The notes under the pieces are model-generated. The model did not search any database and was not told the origin of the DNA. It saw only the letters and a program-made list of their open reading frames with translations. Both the position numbers and the translations under genes were made by a program. Positions 1-7,113 of a stretch of DNA of 64,000 nucleotides are shown here, piece by piece. The DNA comes from Acetobacterium wieringae. GTDB taxonomy: Bacteria > Bacillota > Clostridia > Eubacteriales > Eubacteriaceae. Position 1 is the stretch's first letter. Each line of letters opens with the position of its first letter. Location of the stretch: the NCBI RefSeq assembly GCF_001766835.1, contig NZ_LKEU01000012.1:30752-94751 (forward strand), read 5' to 3'.

Positions 1-277
1 AACAGATATTGCGACGATGCTTTCAGCGTTCCAAAGCGGTTTTAATACTTGGTTTGCTGGGGTGCAGGGTACGTTATCAGGAGATGTAGCCGGGAATCTG
101 CTTATAAAGATCAATGATCTGATTGCAAGGATGAACGTGGTTGAAAGTGCGGTAGCAGCAAACACGGCGTCGATTAATCAAAACACAAGTAATATCAGTG
201 AAAATACCGCAGCAATTTCATTGATTGGGCATAGCTCTGTTAATGAATTTAGAAAACTGAGAATGGGTGGAATCTGA
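1..277 (+). CDS. Phage baseplate/tail structural protein, 3' part (partial)
   Basis: The reading frame is open to the left edge, so this is the C-terminal part of a longer protein; the ATG at 17 is probably internal. The visible segment has a Trp-Phe-Ala-Gly-Val and Leu-Ser-Gly-Asp-Val-Ala-Gly pattern typical of proteins in the baseplate region of Gram-positive siphophages and PBSX-like elements, followed by an Asn/Ser/Thr-rich helical stretch. It ends in Arg-Met-Gly-Gly-Ile and its stop overlaps the start of the next gene. Its place ahead of tail-fibre and lysis genes fits a virion structural role. The exact function is not recognised. Confidence 0.6.
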   Translation, partial: TDIATMLSAFQSGFNTWFAGVQGTLSGDVAGNLLIKINDLIARMNVVESAVAANTASINQNTSNISENTAAISLIGHSSVNEFRKLRMGGI

Positions 278-603
278 TGTTAATCCAATTTAAGCGTGGA
301 AATAAAGTGGATCTCCCAATCTTGGAATCAGGGGAGCCGGCTTTTACAACCGATACGAAAAATCTTTATATTGGTACAGGAACAGAGAATGTTCAAATTG
401 CTGGAGATCAAACCTACACCCATATCCAGAGTGTGCCGGCTATGGTCTGGACTGTAACATTGCCGGAGTGGTTTAAAGAGCATCCAGGCGTAGTTATTAC
501 AGATTCAGCCGGCACTCAGGTTTTTGGGGAAGTAAATTACAGTTATCCGGTTGTAACTTTGTCTTTCGCTGCACCATTTGGCGGGCAGGCGCATTTTAAC
601 TAG
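277..603 (+). CDS. Phage tail/receptor-binding protein with Mtd-N-like domain
   Basis: A 108-residue protein whose N-terminal half (a KRGN...LPxLxxGEPAFTTDTKxLYIGTG-type pattern, about residues 5-40) resembles the small beta domain found at the N-terminus of phage tropism determinants and hyaluronidase-type tail proteins. The C-terminal half is a short beta-rich segment. It starts inside the stop region of the preceding gene, with the ribosome site GGGTGG encoded by that gene's last codons, so translation is probably coupled. It is likely a virion adhesion or fibre-tip component. The domain call is from memory of the motif. Confidence 0.6.
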   Translation: MLIQFKRGNKVDLPILESGEPAFTTDTKNLYIGTGTENVQIAGDQTYTHIQSVPAMVWTVTLPEWFKEHPGVVITDSAGTQVFGEVNYSYPVVTLSFAAPFGGQAHFN

Positions 604-620
604 GAAAGGAGGGATAAAAT

Positions 621-1841
621 ATGGCGATACCATATGTAAATAATATTGATTTGGGCGGAAATGAGATTCAAAATGTTCGAGCTCAAAATCTGGCAACACC
701 ACCAACTCCATCGGGAACCGGTCAGTTTTATTACAATTCAGTAGGCAATACAATGTTGTTCTGGAATGGCACTGATTTTATCGATATGGGCCAAGTATTG
801 ACAGGCGTAGATATCGTTGCACTGATCAACGCTTGTGCTTCGCTGATCGATGCAGACAATATTAATTCACTCACGGCGGCGAAAATATCTGATTTTAATA
901 CCCAGGTAAGAACGAATGCTTTGAATCTGTTGACAGCACCAACGGCGGATTTGTCTATTAACAGTCATAAACTGACAAATGTTACGGATCCGGTCAGCGC
1001 CCAGGATGCAGCAACTAAAAATTATGTCGATGCAGCCAGATCAGGACTTACAATAAAAGATCCGGTCAGGGTAGCCAGTACAGCAAACGTGGCAATCGCA
1101 ACAGGAACATTATTAACAATCGACGGGGTCACACTGGTTGCCGGCGATCGAGTCCTATTAAAAAATCAAACTGCTGGTGCTGAGAACGGGATCTATGTTG
1201 CCGGAACTGGCGCATGGTCGAGAGCTTCTGATGCCAACATCAGCGCCGAAGTAATTGCCGGTATGGCGGTCTGGGTTAATGAGGGGACAGCGAACAGTGA
1301 CAGCCGATGGGTTTTGACAACTAATAACTCAATCACCCTGGGAACAACTGCCTTGACATTTACAAAAGACTTCCAGGCGGCAGATATTGTTGCCGGTGCT
1401 GGTATGACAAAATCCGGGAATCAGTTAGATGTAGTTGGGGTATTCAATCGAATTTTAATCAATGCGGATAGCATCGATATTTCACCAAATTATATTGGAC
1501 AAAATACGATAACTACTTTAGGTACAATTGCAACCGGTGTATGGAATGGGAGCATTATTCCGCTATTGTATGGCGGTACCGGGGCCTCAACGGCGGTTGG
1601 CGCACGAACAAATCTCGGCGCGACTGGGAAATATTCTGCTGCTGTTGGAGATGGATCAGCAACCAGCATTGTTGTCACGCATAACCTAAATACTCAAAAT
1701 GTTACAGTGACGCTAAGAGAAACCGCCAGTCCATACAATGTTGTCATGACGGATGTCCAGATCACCAGCGTCAATACTATAACACTTATTTTTGCAACCG
1801 CTCCGACGAGTGGGAAATACACTGTAACGGTGGTGGGATAA
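621..1841 (+). CDS. Phage tail fibre protein
   Basis: A 406-residue protein rich in Ala, Thr, Asn and Gly with the layout of phage side-tail fibres. It has a central KNYVDAA segment (about residues 135-141) of the kind seen at fibre trimerisation motifs, then a repeat-like beta region with DRVLLKNQT and NGIYVAGTG patterns. A Gly-rich YGGTGA stretch and a beta C-terminal domain of about 100 residues follow. AGGAGGG precedes the ATG. Its stop overlaps the next ATG (TAATG), as is usual in late phage operons. It probably forms the shaft of the host-recognition fibre. Confidence 0.7.
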   Translation: MAIPYVNNIDLGGNEIQNVRAQNLATPPTPSGTGQFYYNSVGNTMLFWNGTDFIDMGQVLTGVDIVALINACASLIDADNINSLTAAKISDFNTQVRTNALNLLTAPTADLSINSHKLTNVTDPVSAQDAATKNYVDAARSGLTIKDPVRVASTANVAIATGTLLTIDGVTLVAGDRVLLKNQTAGAENGIYVAGTGAWSRASDANISAEVIAGMAVWVNEGTANSDSRWVLTTNNSITLGTTALTFTKDFQAADIVAGAGMTKSGNQLDVVGVFNRILINADSIDISPNYIGQNTITTLGTIATGVWNGSIIPLLYGGTGASTAVGARTNLGATGKYSAAVGDGSATSIVVTHNLNTQNVTVTLRETASPYNVVMTDVQITSVNTITLIFATAPTSGKYTVTVVG

Positions 1842-2035
1842 TGAAAATTCTAGGAACGCTACAGGACAAAGACGGAAAAAATTATGATGCAGATGGGCAC
1901 ACTCACCCCAAAGAAGAAATTTCGAACATGCCAACAGCCTTGAGCCAATTTTTGAATGATATCGGAGCAGGTGGCGGTGTAAGCGCATTAGTAATCATTA
2001 ACCAAAACAGAAAAAACAGAATGGGAGGAATTTGA
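1841..2035 (+). CDS. Small phage protein, tail-fibre region
   Basis: A 64-residue protein starting in the stop codon of the fibre gene. The N-terminal half (LGTLQDKDGKNYDADGHTH-like) resembles a fibre-terminal fragment. The C-terminus ends in Asn-Arg-Met-Gly-Gly-Ile, the same ending as the protein at 1-277, because the last codons (ATG GGA GGA) also form the ribosome site of the next gene. Function is not recognised. It could be a fibre accessory or chaperone. Confidence 0.5.
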   Translation: MKILGTLQDKDGKNYDADGHTHPKEEISNMPTALSQFLNDIGAGGGVSALVIINQNRKNRMGGI

Positions 2036-2036
2036 T

Positions 2037-2372
2037 ATGGCAATAGGAGATGTAACACCAAGCGAAATGTGCTTAACTGCACTTTCAGCAGCAGCGACAA
2101 CCTTATTTACAAATGCCGGGGCGAGTTACCGAACCCAGGCAACGCAAATTTTTATTGCGAATACTGGAGCTACACAAAGAACAATTACTTTGTACAAAAA
2201 CGGAACTGCAACGGCAAATATTATAGCAAGTTCGATCGTGATACCAGCAGGGGGATCTGTTATTATCGATACTAAATTAATTTTAACCGGTACCCAGACA
2301 ATCGGCGCAAAACAAGATGTCGGGACTGATTGCAATATTGCAATTTACGGCATTGTTGAGCAGATAGCGTAA
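2037..2372 (+). CDS. Phage structural protein, beta-rich
   Basis: A 111-residue protein rich in Thr, Ala and Ile with alternating hydrophobic patterns that suggest a beta sandwich. It has no signal peptide or membrane segment. The start follows the GGGAGG site encoded at the end of the preceding gene. Small beta proteins at this place in PBSX-like and siphophage operons are often decoration or tail-tip proteins, but no family is recognised here. Confidence 0.5.
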   Translation: MAIGDVTPSEMCLTALSAAATTLFTNAGASYRTQATQIFIANTGATQRTITLYKNGTATANIIASSIVIPAGGSVIIDTKLILTGTQTIGAKQDVGTDCNIAIYGIVEQIA

Positions 2373-2384
2373 CGGTGAAAAATT

Positions 2385-3464
2385 ATGATTAGACATTTTG
2401 GCAGTTCAGGGATAGAAAGCCCACCGCAAGGAATAGATGCTGGATTTGGAAAATATAACGCAAAATCGATGATTTATTTCGATAAGTTAATTCCAGAACC
2501 ACCACTCATTAATAATGTTGATTTTCTTCCTGCTTATTATGCAGACCTTGTTTCAATAGACTATGATGAATTTATTGACAGGCTGTTTGCAAAAATCACA
2601 TATAGTGGAACAGGATATTTTTATAGTTATGATGCGCTAGGAACTCAATTGCACAGTTTTACAGTACCAAACAATAATGTGTATAGAATGGCATATTATG
2701 GCGGTAATTATTTTATTTTCACAAATGTAGGGTGGTCAAAATATAGTCCAACAGGAACATTGCTTTCATCAGGAACCAATTTTGCACTACCACTCGGAGA
2801 TAAAGACATAAGAATGTTACGAGTGAGTGAATCACAGGTTAAAGTATTTCAAAGCGACGGAACAATCAAGCAGTTTAATATGAATACAATGACAGTCGAG
2901 CAAACAATAACATTGACTAACCTGTATTCTGGAACTGTACCATTTTATGATGATGATGGATACTGGTATTTTCAAGCCACGTCTATGCAACTGACGAAAT
3001 TAGATCAAAGTGGCGGTATTGTGTTTTCAGGTGTCTCAAATAAATTCTCTAATGGATCCTCAGCAGCATATAAAGTTTTTAGCATTAAGAAGATAAATGC
3101 GTTGATTTCTTGTAATGTTTACAATGGATATCTCAATAATACGTTAGTATCGACAATTGATGGTAGTTTAATAACTTCGCAATATGTTTCTGTTTCGGGC
3201 GATACAGGTTTGAGATGTGCTTATCCAAATTTAACATCGCCAAAGAAAATGTTAATGATGAGAAATACATCTACTTACAATCTTTATTGTATAAGGTTAA
3301 ATGATCAAGGTTTAGGAATTGTAAGTACTTTTAAGCAATTTATAACAACATCAAATATGGTAGATGGATTATACGCAAATGGCGATGATGTATTTTTTGC
3401 GTCTTACCTAACATCAGGATACCCGGCAGTAAAAAAAATACAATTAAATTATCAATTATCATAG
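2385..3464 (+). CDS. Putative phage receptor-binding / tail-tip protein
   Basis: A 359-residue protein with many short beta-strand-like blocks rich in Tyr, Ser, Asn and Gly (for example around residues 75-130 and 160-230), recalling a beta-propeller or beta-helix adhesin. There is no signal peptide or membrane segment. By eye its base use is more AT-rich than the fibre genes before it, as expected of an exchangeable receptor-binding module. It lies between fibre genes and the XkdW/XkdX-like pair. No family is recognised; the role comes from position and composition. Confidence 0.5.
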   Translation: MIRHFGSSGIESPPQGIDAGFGKYNAKSMIYFDKLIPEPPLINNVDFLPAYYADLVSIDYDEFIDRLFAKITYSGTGYFYSYDALGTQLHSFTVPNNNVYRMAYYGGNYFIFTNVGWSKYSPTGTLLSSGTNFALPLGDKDIRMLRVSESQVKVFQSDGTIKQFNMNTMTVEQTITLTNLYSGTVPFYDDDGYWYFQATSMQLTKLDQSGGIVFSGVSNKFSNGSSAAYKVFSIKKINALISCNVYNGYLNNTLVSTIDGSLITSQYVSVSGDTGLRCAYPNLTSPKKMLMMRNTSTYNLYCIRLNDQGLGIVSTFKQFITTSNMVDGLYANGDDVFFASYLTSGYPAVKKIQLNYQLS

Positions 3465-3477
3465 GAGGTTTTAAAAA

Positions 3478-3792
3478 ATGATTTATTTTGAAAAGAACAA
3501 AGAAACAAATGCGGTGGAAATAATCCATTACCAGCCGTTTGACGCCATCAATGGTTTAGGGAAAACGGAAGCAGAGTTATTGCAGACAGGGGTTTTAATT
3601 GACACAATTCCACAGCCAGTAGCGACTGTTGGGAAAATGGGCGTGTTATATCACACTGATGCACAGGGATTATATTATGTGTATATTGATGTTCCCAAAA
3701 CACCGGAACAACTTCAAGCTGAAAGAATAGCACAACTTGAGGCAGACGTGGCCACAGCAAATTACGCTTTAATGATGGGAGGGCTGATCTAA
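3478..3792 (+). CDS. XkdW-like phage protein
   Basis: A 104-residue protein with a mixed N-terminal domain and a C-terminal helix (about residues 78-98) reading PEQLQAERIAQLEADVATAN, a pattern common at the C-terminus of small tail proteins. It is directly followed, with overlapping stop and start, by an XkdX-type gene, which matches the xkdW-xkdX order of the Bacillus PBSX element. AGGAGG stands upstream of the ATG. Its last codons again encode Met-Met-Gly-Gly and supply the next ribosome site. Confidence 0.55.
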   Translation: MIYFEKNKETNAVEIIHYQPFDAINGLGKTEAELLQTGVLIDTIPQPVATVGKMGVLYHTDAQGLYYVYIDVPKTPEQLQAERIAQLEADVATANYALMMGGLI

Positions 3793-3932
3793 TGCTCACA
3801 TTTGAAAAAATAAAATCATATTTCGACAGAGAATTATGGACCACAGAAATGGTTGCTAATGCTGTGGTAAAAGGAAAGATCACGGCGGATGAATACAAGC
3901 AAATAACAGGACTGGATTATGTAGCAGCTTAA
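3792..3932 (+). CDS. XkdX family phage protein
   Basis: A 46-residue protein starting at the overlapping TAATG. The ending GKITADEYKQITGLDY is the signature of XkdX family proteins, small proteins of unknown function found just before the lysis cassette in PBSX-like prophages and many Firmicute siphophages. The size fits the family. Confidence 0.75.
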   Translation: MLTFEKIKSYFDRELWTTEMVANAVVKGKITADEYKQITGLDYVAA

Positions 3933-3964
3933 CGGCTGTTTTTTTATTGCAAGGAGGATTACGG

Positions 3965-4066
3965 ATGTTTAAAAAACTATTCAGATTTATATTTTACAGA
4001 AATATCAAATATCAGTCGCAACTCGATATTGTCGAAGCAATCACCAGGAAGCCAAAGGAAAGATAG
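3965..4066 (+). CDS. Hypothetical 33-residue phage peptide
   Basis: A short open frame preceded by a strong AAGGAGG at about 7 bases. The peptide begins with a basic aromatic stretch (MFKKLFRFIFYRN) and ends in KPKER. It sits in the late operon between xkdX and the lysis genes. The ribosome site and position favour real translation, but nothing is known of its function. Confidence 0.4.
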   Translation: MFKKLFRFIFYRNIKYQSQLDIVEAITRKPKER

Positions 4067-4099
4067 ATTCAATTTAAAAATACTGAAAGGGGACGGTTT

Positions 4100-4369
4100 A
4101 TGTTTACACCAGTGGAGATTATCAGCATGTTTGCAGCGGGGTGTGGGGTTCTGTTTGGCTTCTCTGGGTGGAGAAGGTCAGATAACAAAGATGCGGAGCG
4201 GTTGGGGATCATTGAAAACAAATTGGAAAATATTCTTAAAAGTATTGAAAGATTGATCGATAAAATCGATTGTACCGATGAAAAGTTTGCGGATATTGAA
4301 AAAAAGATTGTAAAACTAGAAGAGCAGGTGAAAACTTGCTTTTCTTTGATTAATAGAGAGGATAAATAA
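4100..4369 (+). CDS. Small membrane protein of the phage lysis region
   Basis: An 89-residue protein with one N-terminal membrane segment (about residues 5-24) followed by a charged amphipathic helix likely to form a coiled coil (about residues 33-85). It lies directly upstream of the holin, with a 1-base gap. Its position matches that of XhlA in PBSX, although XhlA has its membrane helix at the C-terminus, so this is not a clear homologue. A role in lysis timing is inferred from position. Confidence 0.55.
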   Translation: MFTPVEIISMFAAGCGVLFGFSGWRRSDNKDAERLGIIENKLENILKSIERLIDKIDCTDEKFADIEKKIVKLEEQVKTCFSLINREDK

Positions 4370-4370
4370 A

Positions 4371-4601
4371 ATGAAAATCGAAAAAGGAACAATTATCAGA
4401 ACAACGTTGTTGGGAGTTGCATTGGTCAACCAAGTATTAGTATCAAGCGGCCATTCAATCATACCGGTGGATGATGCCACCATCGAAACAGGGATCACAA
4501 TTGGGTTTACAGTTGTGACATCATTAATCGCCTGGTGGAAGAATAACAGCTTTACACAGAAAGCGATCAATGCCGATCAAACCATGAAGGATGGTAAATA
4601 A
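4371..4601 (+). CDS. Phage holin, SPP1 family
   Basis: A 76-residue protein with two membrane segments (about residues 8-26 and 38-54) and the hallmark features of the SPP1-type holin family: KGTIIRTTLLGVALVNQVL at the start, a short turn with a Pro-Val-Asp, and AWWKNNSFTQKA after the second helix. Holins of this type form membrane lesions that release the endolysin. The endolysin gene follows after 2 bases. Confidence 0.85.
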   Translation: MKIEKGTIIRTTLLGVALVNQVLVSSGHSIIPVDDATIETGITIGFTVVTSLIAWWKNNSFTQKAINADQTMKDGK

Positions 4602-4603
4602 CC

Positions 4604-5545
4604 ATGGCTGTCATCACAAAAGCAAAAGGTCATATTCAAGATCTGGGATCAGTTGCCTTTGCTGAAAATGGAAATATTCTTGGAACTGTTGGACAGCATT
4701 TGAGACTTGAAGAATTTGAGCTTTGGCTTGAATTAATCGGCGAACATGCCGGGCTTGATATTGGAATAGAGTATGAGGTCCATATCCAAGATGAAGGATG
4801 GAGCCGGACGTTCAGGAACGGTGAAAAAGCCGGGACTGAAGGCCAAGGAAAAAGAATTGAAGCAGTGAAAATTCGATTAACTGGTGCCGACGCTTATAAA
4901 TTCAGAGCCTGGTATCATCCACATGTTGAAAAAAATGGTTGGATGGGTTGGTGCTCAGATGGGGAATCGTCTGGCACAGAAGGCGAATCATTGAGAGTGG
5001 AAGCACTGCAGATCGTGGTACTTGATAAAGGAATTGATCTGACTGTCGATGTGACTGAAAAGTTTAAAAAGCATGAAATACAGATTGTCCCGCCGGCGCC
5101 GGAACCAGCTCCGGAAGTTGGACCATACGGGAAATATTTTGATACTTATGAATTTGCCTGTGACTGTATCAAGGGATATCCGATCGATAACCCTTGCGAT
5201 GGTTATCCGGAAACTGAATTCGGCAAGGATCCCAATCTAAAACCTTCACTTTTGGATGCTGCCAATCGATTCCGGGAATATATCGGTATGCCTGTTGTCC
5301 CAACATGCGGGACCAGGTGCCCATCATCCAATGATTATTGGGGTGGGGTTCCAGATTCACTCCATTTATTTGGAGGTGCCTTTGATTGTACGATTCCGGG
5401 AATGAACATTGTTGAAGCTGCAAGGATCATGTATCAGGTGATTGGAAAACCGGTTCGAGTTTATCCGGATCAGGACTTTATGCATGTGGAAGAGTCCTGG
5501 CTTGATGGAGTCTATAACCAGGAGCAAGGATATTATATATATTGA
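4604..5545 (+). CDS. Phage endolysin: three ChW repeats plus M15-type peptidase
   Basis: A 313-residue protein with no signal peptide, as expected for holin-dependent release. Residues about 10-150 carry three ChW-type (clostridial hydrophobic with conserved Trp) repeats, recognisable by NGxxxGTxGxxxRxEAxxI patterns, likely to bind the cell wall. After a Pro-rich linker (about 163-175), the C-terminal domain (about 180-313) has the zinc peptidase pattern Ser-Leu-His-Leu-Phe-Gly-Gly-Ala-Phe-Asp and a later Met-His-Val, which fits M15-type D-Ala-D-Ala or L-Ala-D-Glu peptidases. It is the last gene of the late operon and is followed by a terminator. Confidence 0.85.
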   Translation: MAVITKAKGHIQDLGSVAFAENGNILGTVGQHLRLEEFELWLELIGEHAGLDIGIEYEVHIQDEGWSRTFRNGEKAGTEGQGKRIEAVKIRLTGADAYKFRAWYHPHVEKNGWMGWCSDGESSGTEGESLRVEALQIVVLDKGIDLTVDVTEKFKKHEIQIVPPAPEPAPEVGPYGKYFDTYEFACDCIKGYPIDNPCDGYPETEFGKDPNLKPSLLDAANRFREYIGMPVVPTCGTRCPSSNDYWGGVPDSLHLFGGAFDCTIPGMNIVEAARIMYQVIGKPVRVYPDQDFMHVEESWLDGVYNQEQGYYIY

Positions 5546-5550
5546 TTTAT

Positions 5551-5580
5551 GGCCACCTTCGGGTGGTCTTTTTTTTATTT
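5551..5580 (+). terminator. Terminator of the phage late operon
   Basis: GGCCACC-TTCG-GGTGGTC forms a seven-pair stem with a stable TTCG loop, followed by eight T. It lies 6 bases after the endolysin stop. Confidence 0.9.
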
Positions 5581-5625
5581 GTATGCTAAGATAAATTTAA
5601 AAGTAGATTTAATAGGTGGTTATTA

Positions 5626-6183
5626 ATGGATTTTTATAATAGTATGTTAAACATATTAATTGGAGTAGTATCCGGAATTTTTTCGGGCATTATTGTTTCA
5701 CAAGTTTTTCTTATAGCTACTGACTTTAAAGAACAAAGAAATAGAGTAGCCGAAAGAGATGGAATGTTATCTTGGATAGCTGGAGCATTGTATTCACTAT
5801 CTATACTAATAGAGGATAAAAAACAGCCAAATAATGAGTATATAAATAACTATATTATAAATAAGTTAATTGATAATGTAACATTGAAAGCAAGCGATAT
5901 TGAAAAAAGTTTTGAAAAAATGATATTTGCAGATTTAGAGCCAGAGCTTCATGATATCGCTGTGAAAATGAACGATTTTACGGTTGAATTAGCTAATTGG
6001 AAGCGGTTTGAAAAGACAAAAATAAATGAATATTCACTACAGATAAACAAGATAAAAAAGGAACTTGATATTTATAACGAAAAGAGTAAGAGAACACTTT
6101 TTAAATTAATAATTAAAGATAGAATAATGAAAGCAATAGCAATAGTTGTTTTTGTAATTATCGCATTAACAGTGATTGCATAA
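5626..6183 (+). CDS. Hypothetical membrane protein at the prophage end (possible moron)
   Basis: A 185-residue protein with a membrane segment near each end (about residues 8-29 and 165-183) and a charged helical middle that looks like a coiled coil. It is preceded by TAGGTGG. It lies after the late-operon terminator and before the attachment-like tRNA fragment, and is visibly AT-rich. Genes in this place are often expressed from their own promoter in the lysogen. No family is recognised; a superinfection-exclusion or defence role is only a possibility from the position. Confidence 0.55.
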   Translation: MDFYNSMLNILIGVVSGIFSGIIVSQVFLIATDFKEQRNRVAERDGMLSWIAGALYSLSILIEDKKQPNNEYINNYIINKLIDNVTLKASDIEKSFEKMIFADLEPELHDIAVKMNDFTVELANWKRFEKTKINEYSLQINKIKKELDIYNEKSKRTLFKLIIKDRIMKAIAIVVFVIIALTVIA

Positions 6184-6341
6184 TATTTGTGGATAGACAT
6201 GACATCAACTTCGCACATTATTAGCACACAAGAAAAAATACATATATAAAGGAAGAAAAAGAGCAGATATAAAAAAACGGCATAAAATAAAGGATTGAGA
6301 CAGGATAGCAAATTAGAAAAAAGAATAAGGAACGGTTTGTA

Positions 6342-6391
6342 TCTGACTTTTAATCAGGGTGTCGGGCGTTCAAGTCGCCCATGGGTCACCA
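6342..6391 (+). other. 3' fragment of tRNA-Lys(UUU), likely phage attachment site
   Basis: The sequence contains an anticodon stem-loop (TCTGA-CTTTTAA-TCAGG, anticodon TTT at 6349-6351), a perfect T-arm (GGGCG-TTCAAGT-CGCCC), the 3' acceptor strand ATGGGTC and an encoded ACCA end. The matching 5' half (acceptor GACCCAT and D-arm) is absent upstream. A truncated tRNA directly after phage genes is the expected product of integration into a tRNA gene. It could instead be a decayed tRNA. Confidence 0.8.
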
Positions 6392-6402
6392 TTAAAAAAG
6401 CT

Positions 6403-6430
6403 AACCGCATTTATGCGGTTTTTTATTTTT
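6403..6430 (+). terminator. Terminator after the tRNA-Lys fragment
   Basis: AACCGCAT-TT-ATGCGGTT with a T-rich tail. It was probably the terminator of the intact tRNA gene. Confidence 0.75.
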
Positions 6431-6545
6431 TTGTTAATAAAATGGACGGGACTAACTTGATTGTTACATTAGTAAATGAGAATCAAAATTAGAATGATAG
6501 TCAAAAGAAAATTATGCAAAAGAACATCTAATCGATCAATAAATA

Positions 6546-6583
6546 AAAACAAGGTTAGCCTGGGTGTGGGCAAACCTTGTTTT
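6546..6583 (-). terminator. Terminator of the copA-csoR operon
   Basis: AAAACAAGGTT pairs with AACCTTGTTTT, and inner GCC/GGC extends the stem. On the minus strand it ends in a T-run and lies about 45 bases past the csoR stop. The rest of the gap 6184-6629 holds only the tRNA fragment and its terminator; I see no gene there. Confidence 0.75.
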
Positions 6584-6629
6584 ATGGGAATAATAGATAT
6601 TTGATTAGAGATGTGCTTCAGATTTCTAA

Positions 6630-6896
6630 TTAGCGATAATATTTATCCAGAACAAGCATGATTTCATCAATTTTAGCTTCACCATCACCTTTTTCAAAGG
6701 CATCTTTGACACAGGAATTCATGTGCTTTTTTAAAATCTCCAAATTAGTTTTTTTTAGTAGCGCCTGAACAGCCAGTATTTGTTTTGATACATCAATACA
6801 ATAACGATCATTTTCCAGCATTTTAATAATGCCATCGATTTGACCCCGGGCAGTTTTTAGTAAGTTAAGCTCAGCTGAACGATCCTTAGTTTCCAT
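6630..6896 (-). CDS. csoR: CsoR-family copper-sensing repressor
   Basis: An 88-residue all-helical protein of the CsoR/RcnR family. The Cu(I) ligand triad is visible: Cys33 (in DRYCID), His58 and Cys62 (in KHMNSCV), the C-H-C pattern of true CsoR rather than formaldehyde or nickel sensors. CsoR proteins bind operators as tetramers and release on Cu(I) binding. The gene starts 4 bases past the copA stop and is co-transcribed with it, so the repressor probably controls its own operon through the palindrome at 9503-9518. Confidence 0.85.
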   Translation of the reverse strand: METKDRSAELNLLKTARGQIDGIIKMLENDRYCIDVSKQILAVQALLKKTNLEILKKHMNSCVKDAFEKGDGEAKIDEIMLVLDKYYR

Positions 6897-6900
6897 AGTT

Positions 6901-7113
6901 TTATGAGGTGATATCAGAGGTTGGATAACCAGCTTCAGTGAGTGCTGTAGTCACTGCGTTCATATCGACATTTTCGGAAGCGGTAAAACTGGCCTGGCCT
7001 TCTTCCAGAGAAATCGATACATCTGTGATTCCTTCAAACCCATTTAAAATGCCGTCGACCCGCTTTACACAATGCTGACAACTCATGTCAGCTACTTTTA
7101 ATAATTTTTTCAT
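6901..7113 (-). CDS. Possible separately translated CopZ from an internal start of copA
   Basis: Within the copA frame, GAAGGA lies 7 bases before an ATG at 7113. Starting there gives a 70-residue protein that matches a complete CopZ chaperone ([15 protein letters not shown] start, one ferredoxin-like heavy-metal domain). The same frame also serves as the C-terminal domain of CopA. Either an ancestral copZ lost its separating stop, or both forms are made. Seen: site and frame. Inferred: use of the start. Confidence 0.45.
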   Translation of the reverse strand: MKKLLKVADMSCQHCVKRVDGILNGFEGITDVSISLEEGQASFTASENVDMNAVTTALTEAGYPTSDITS

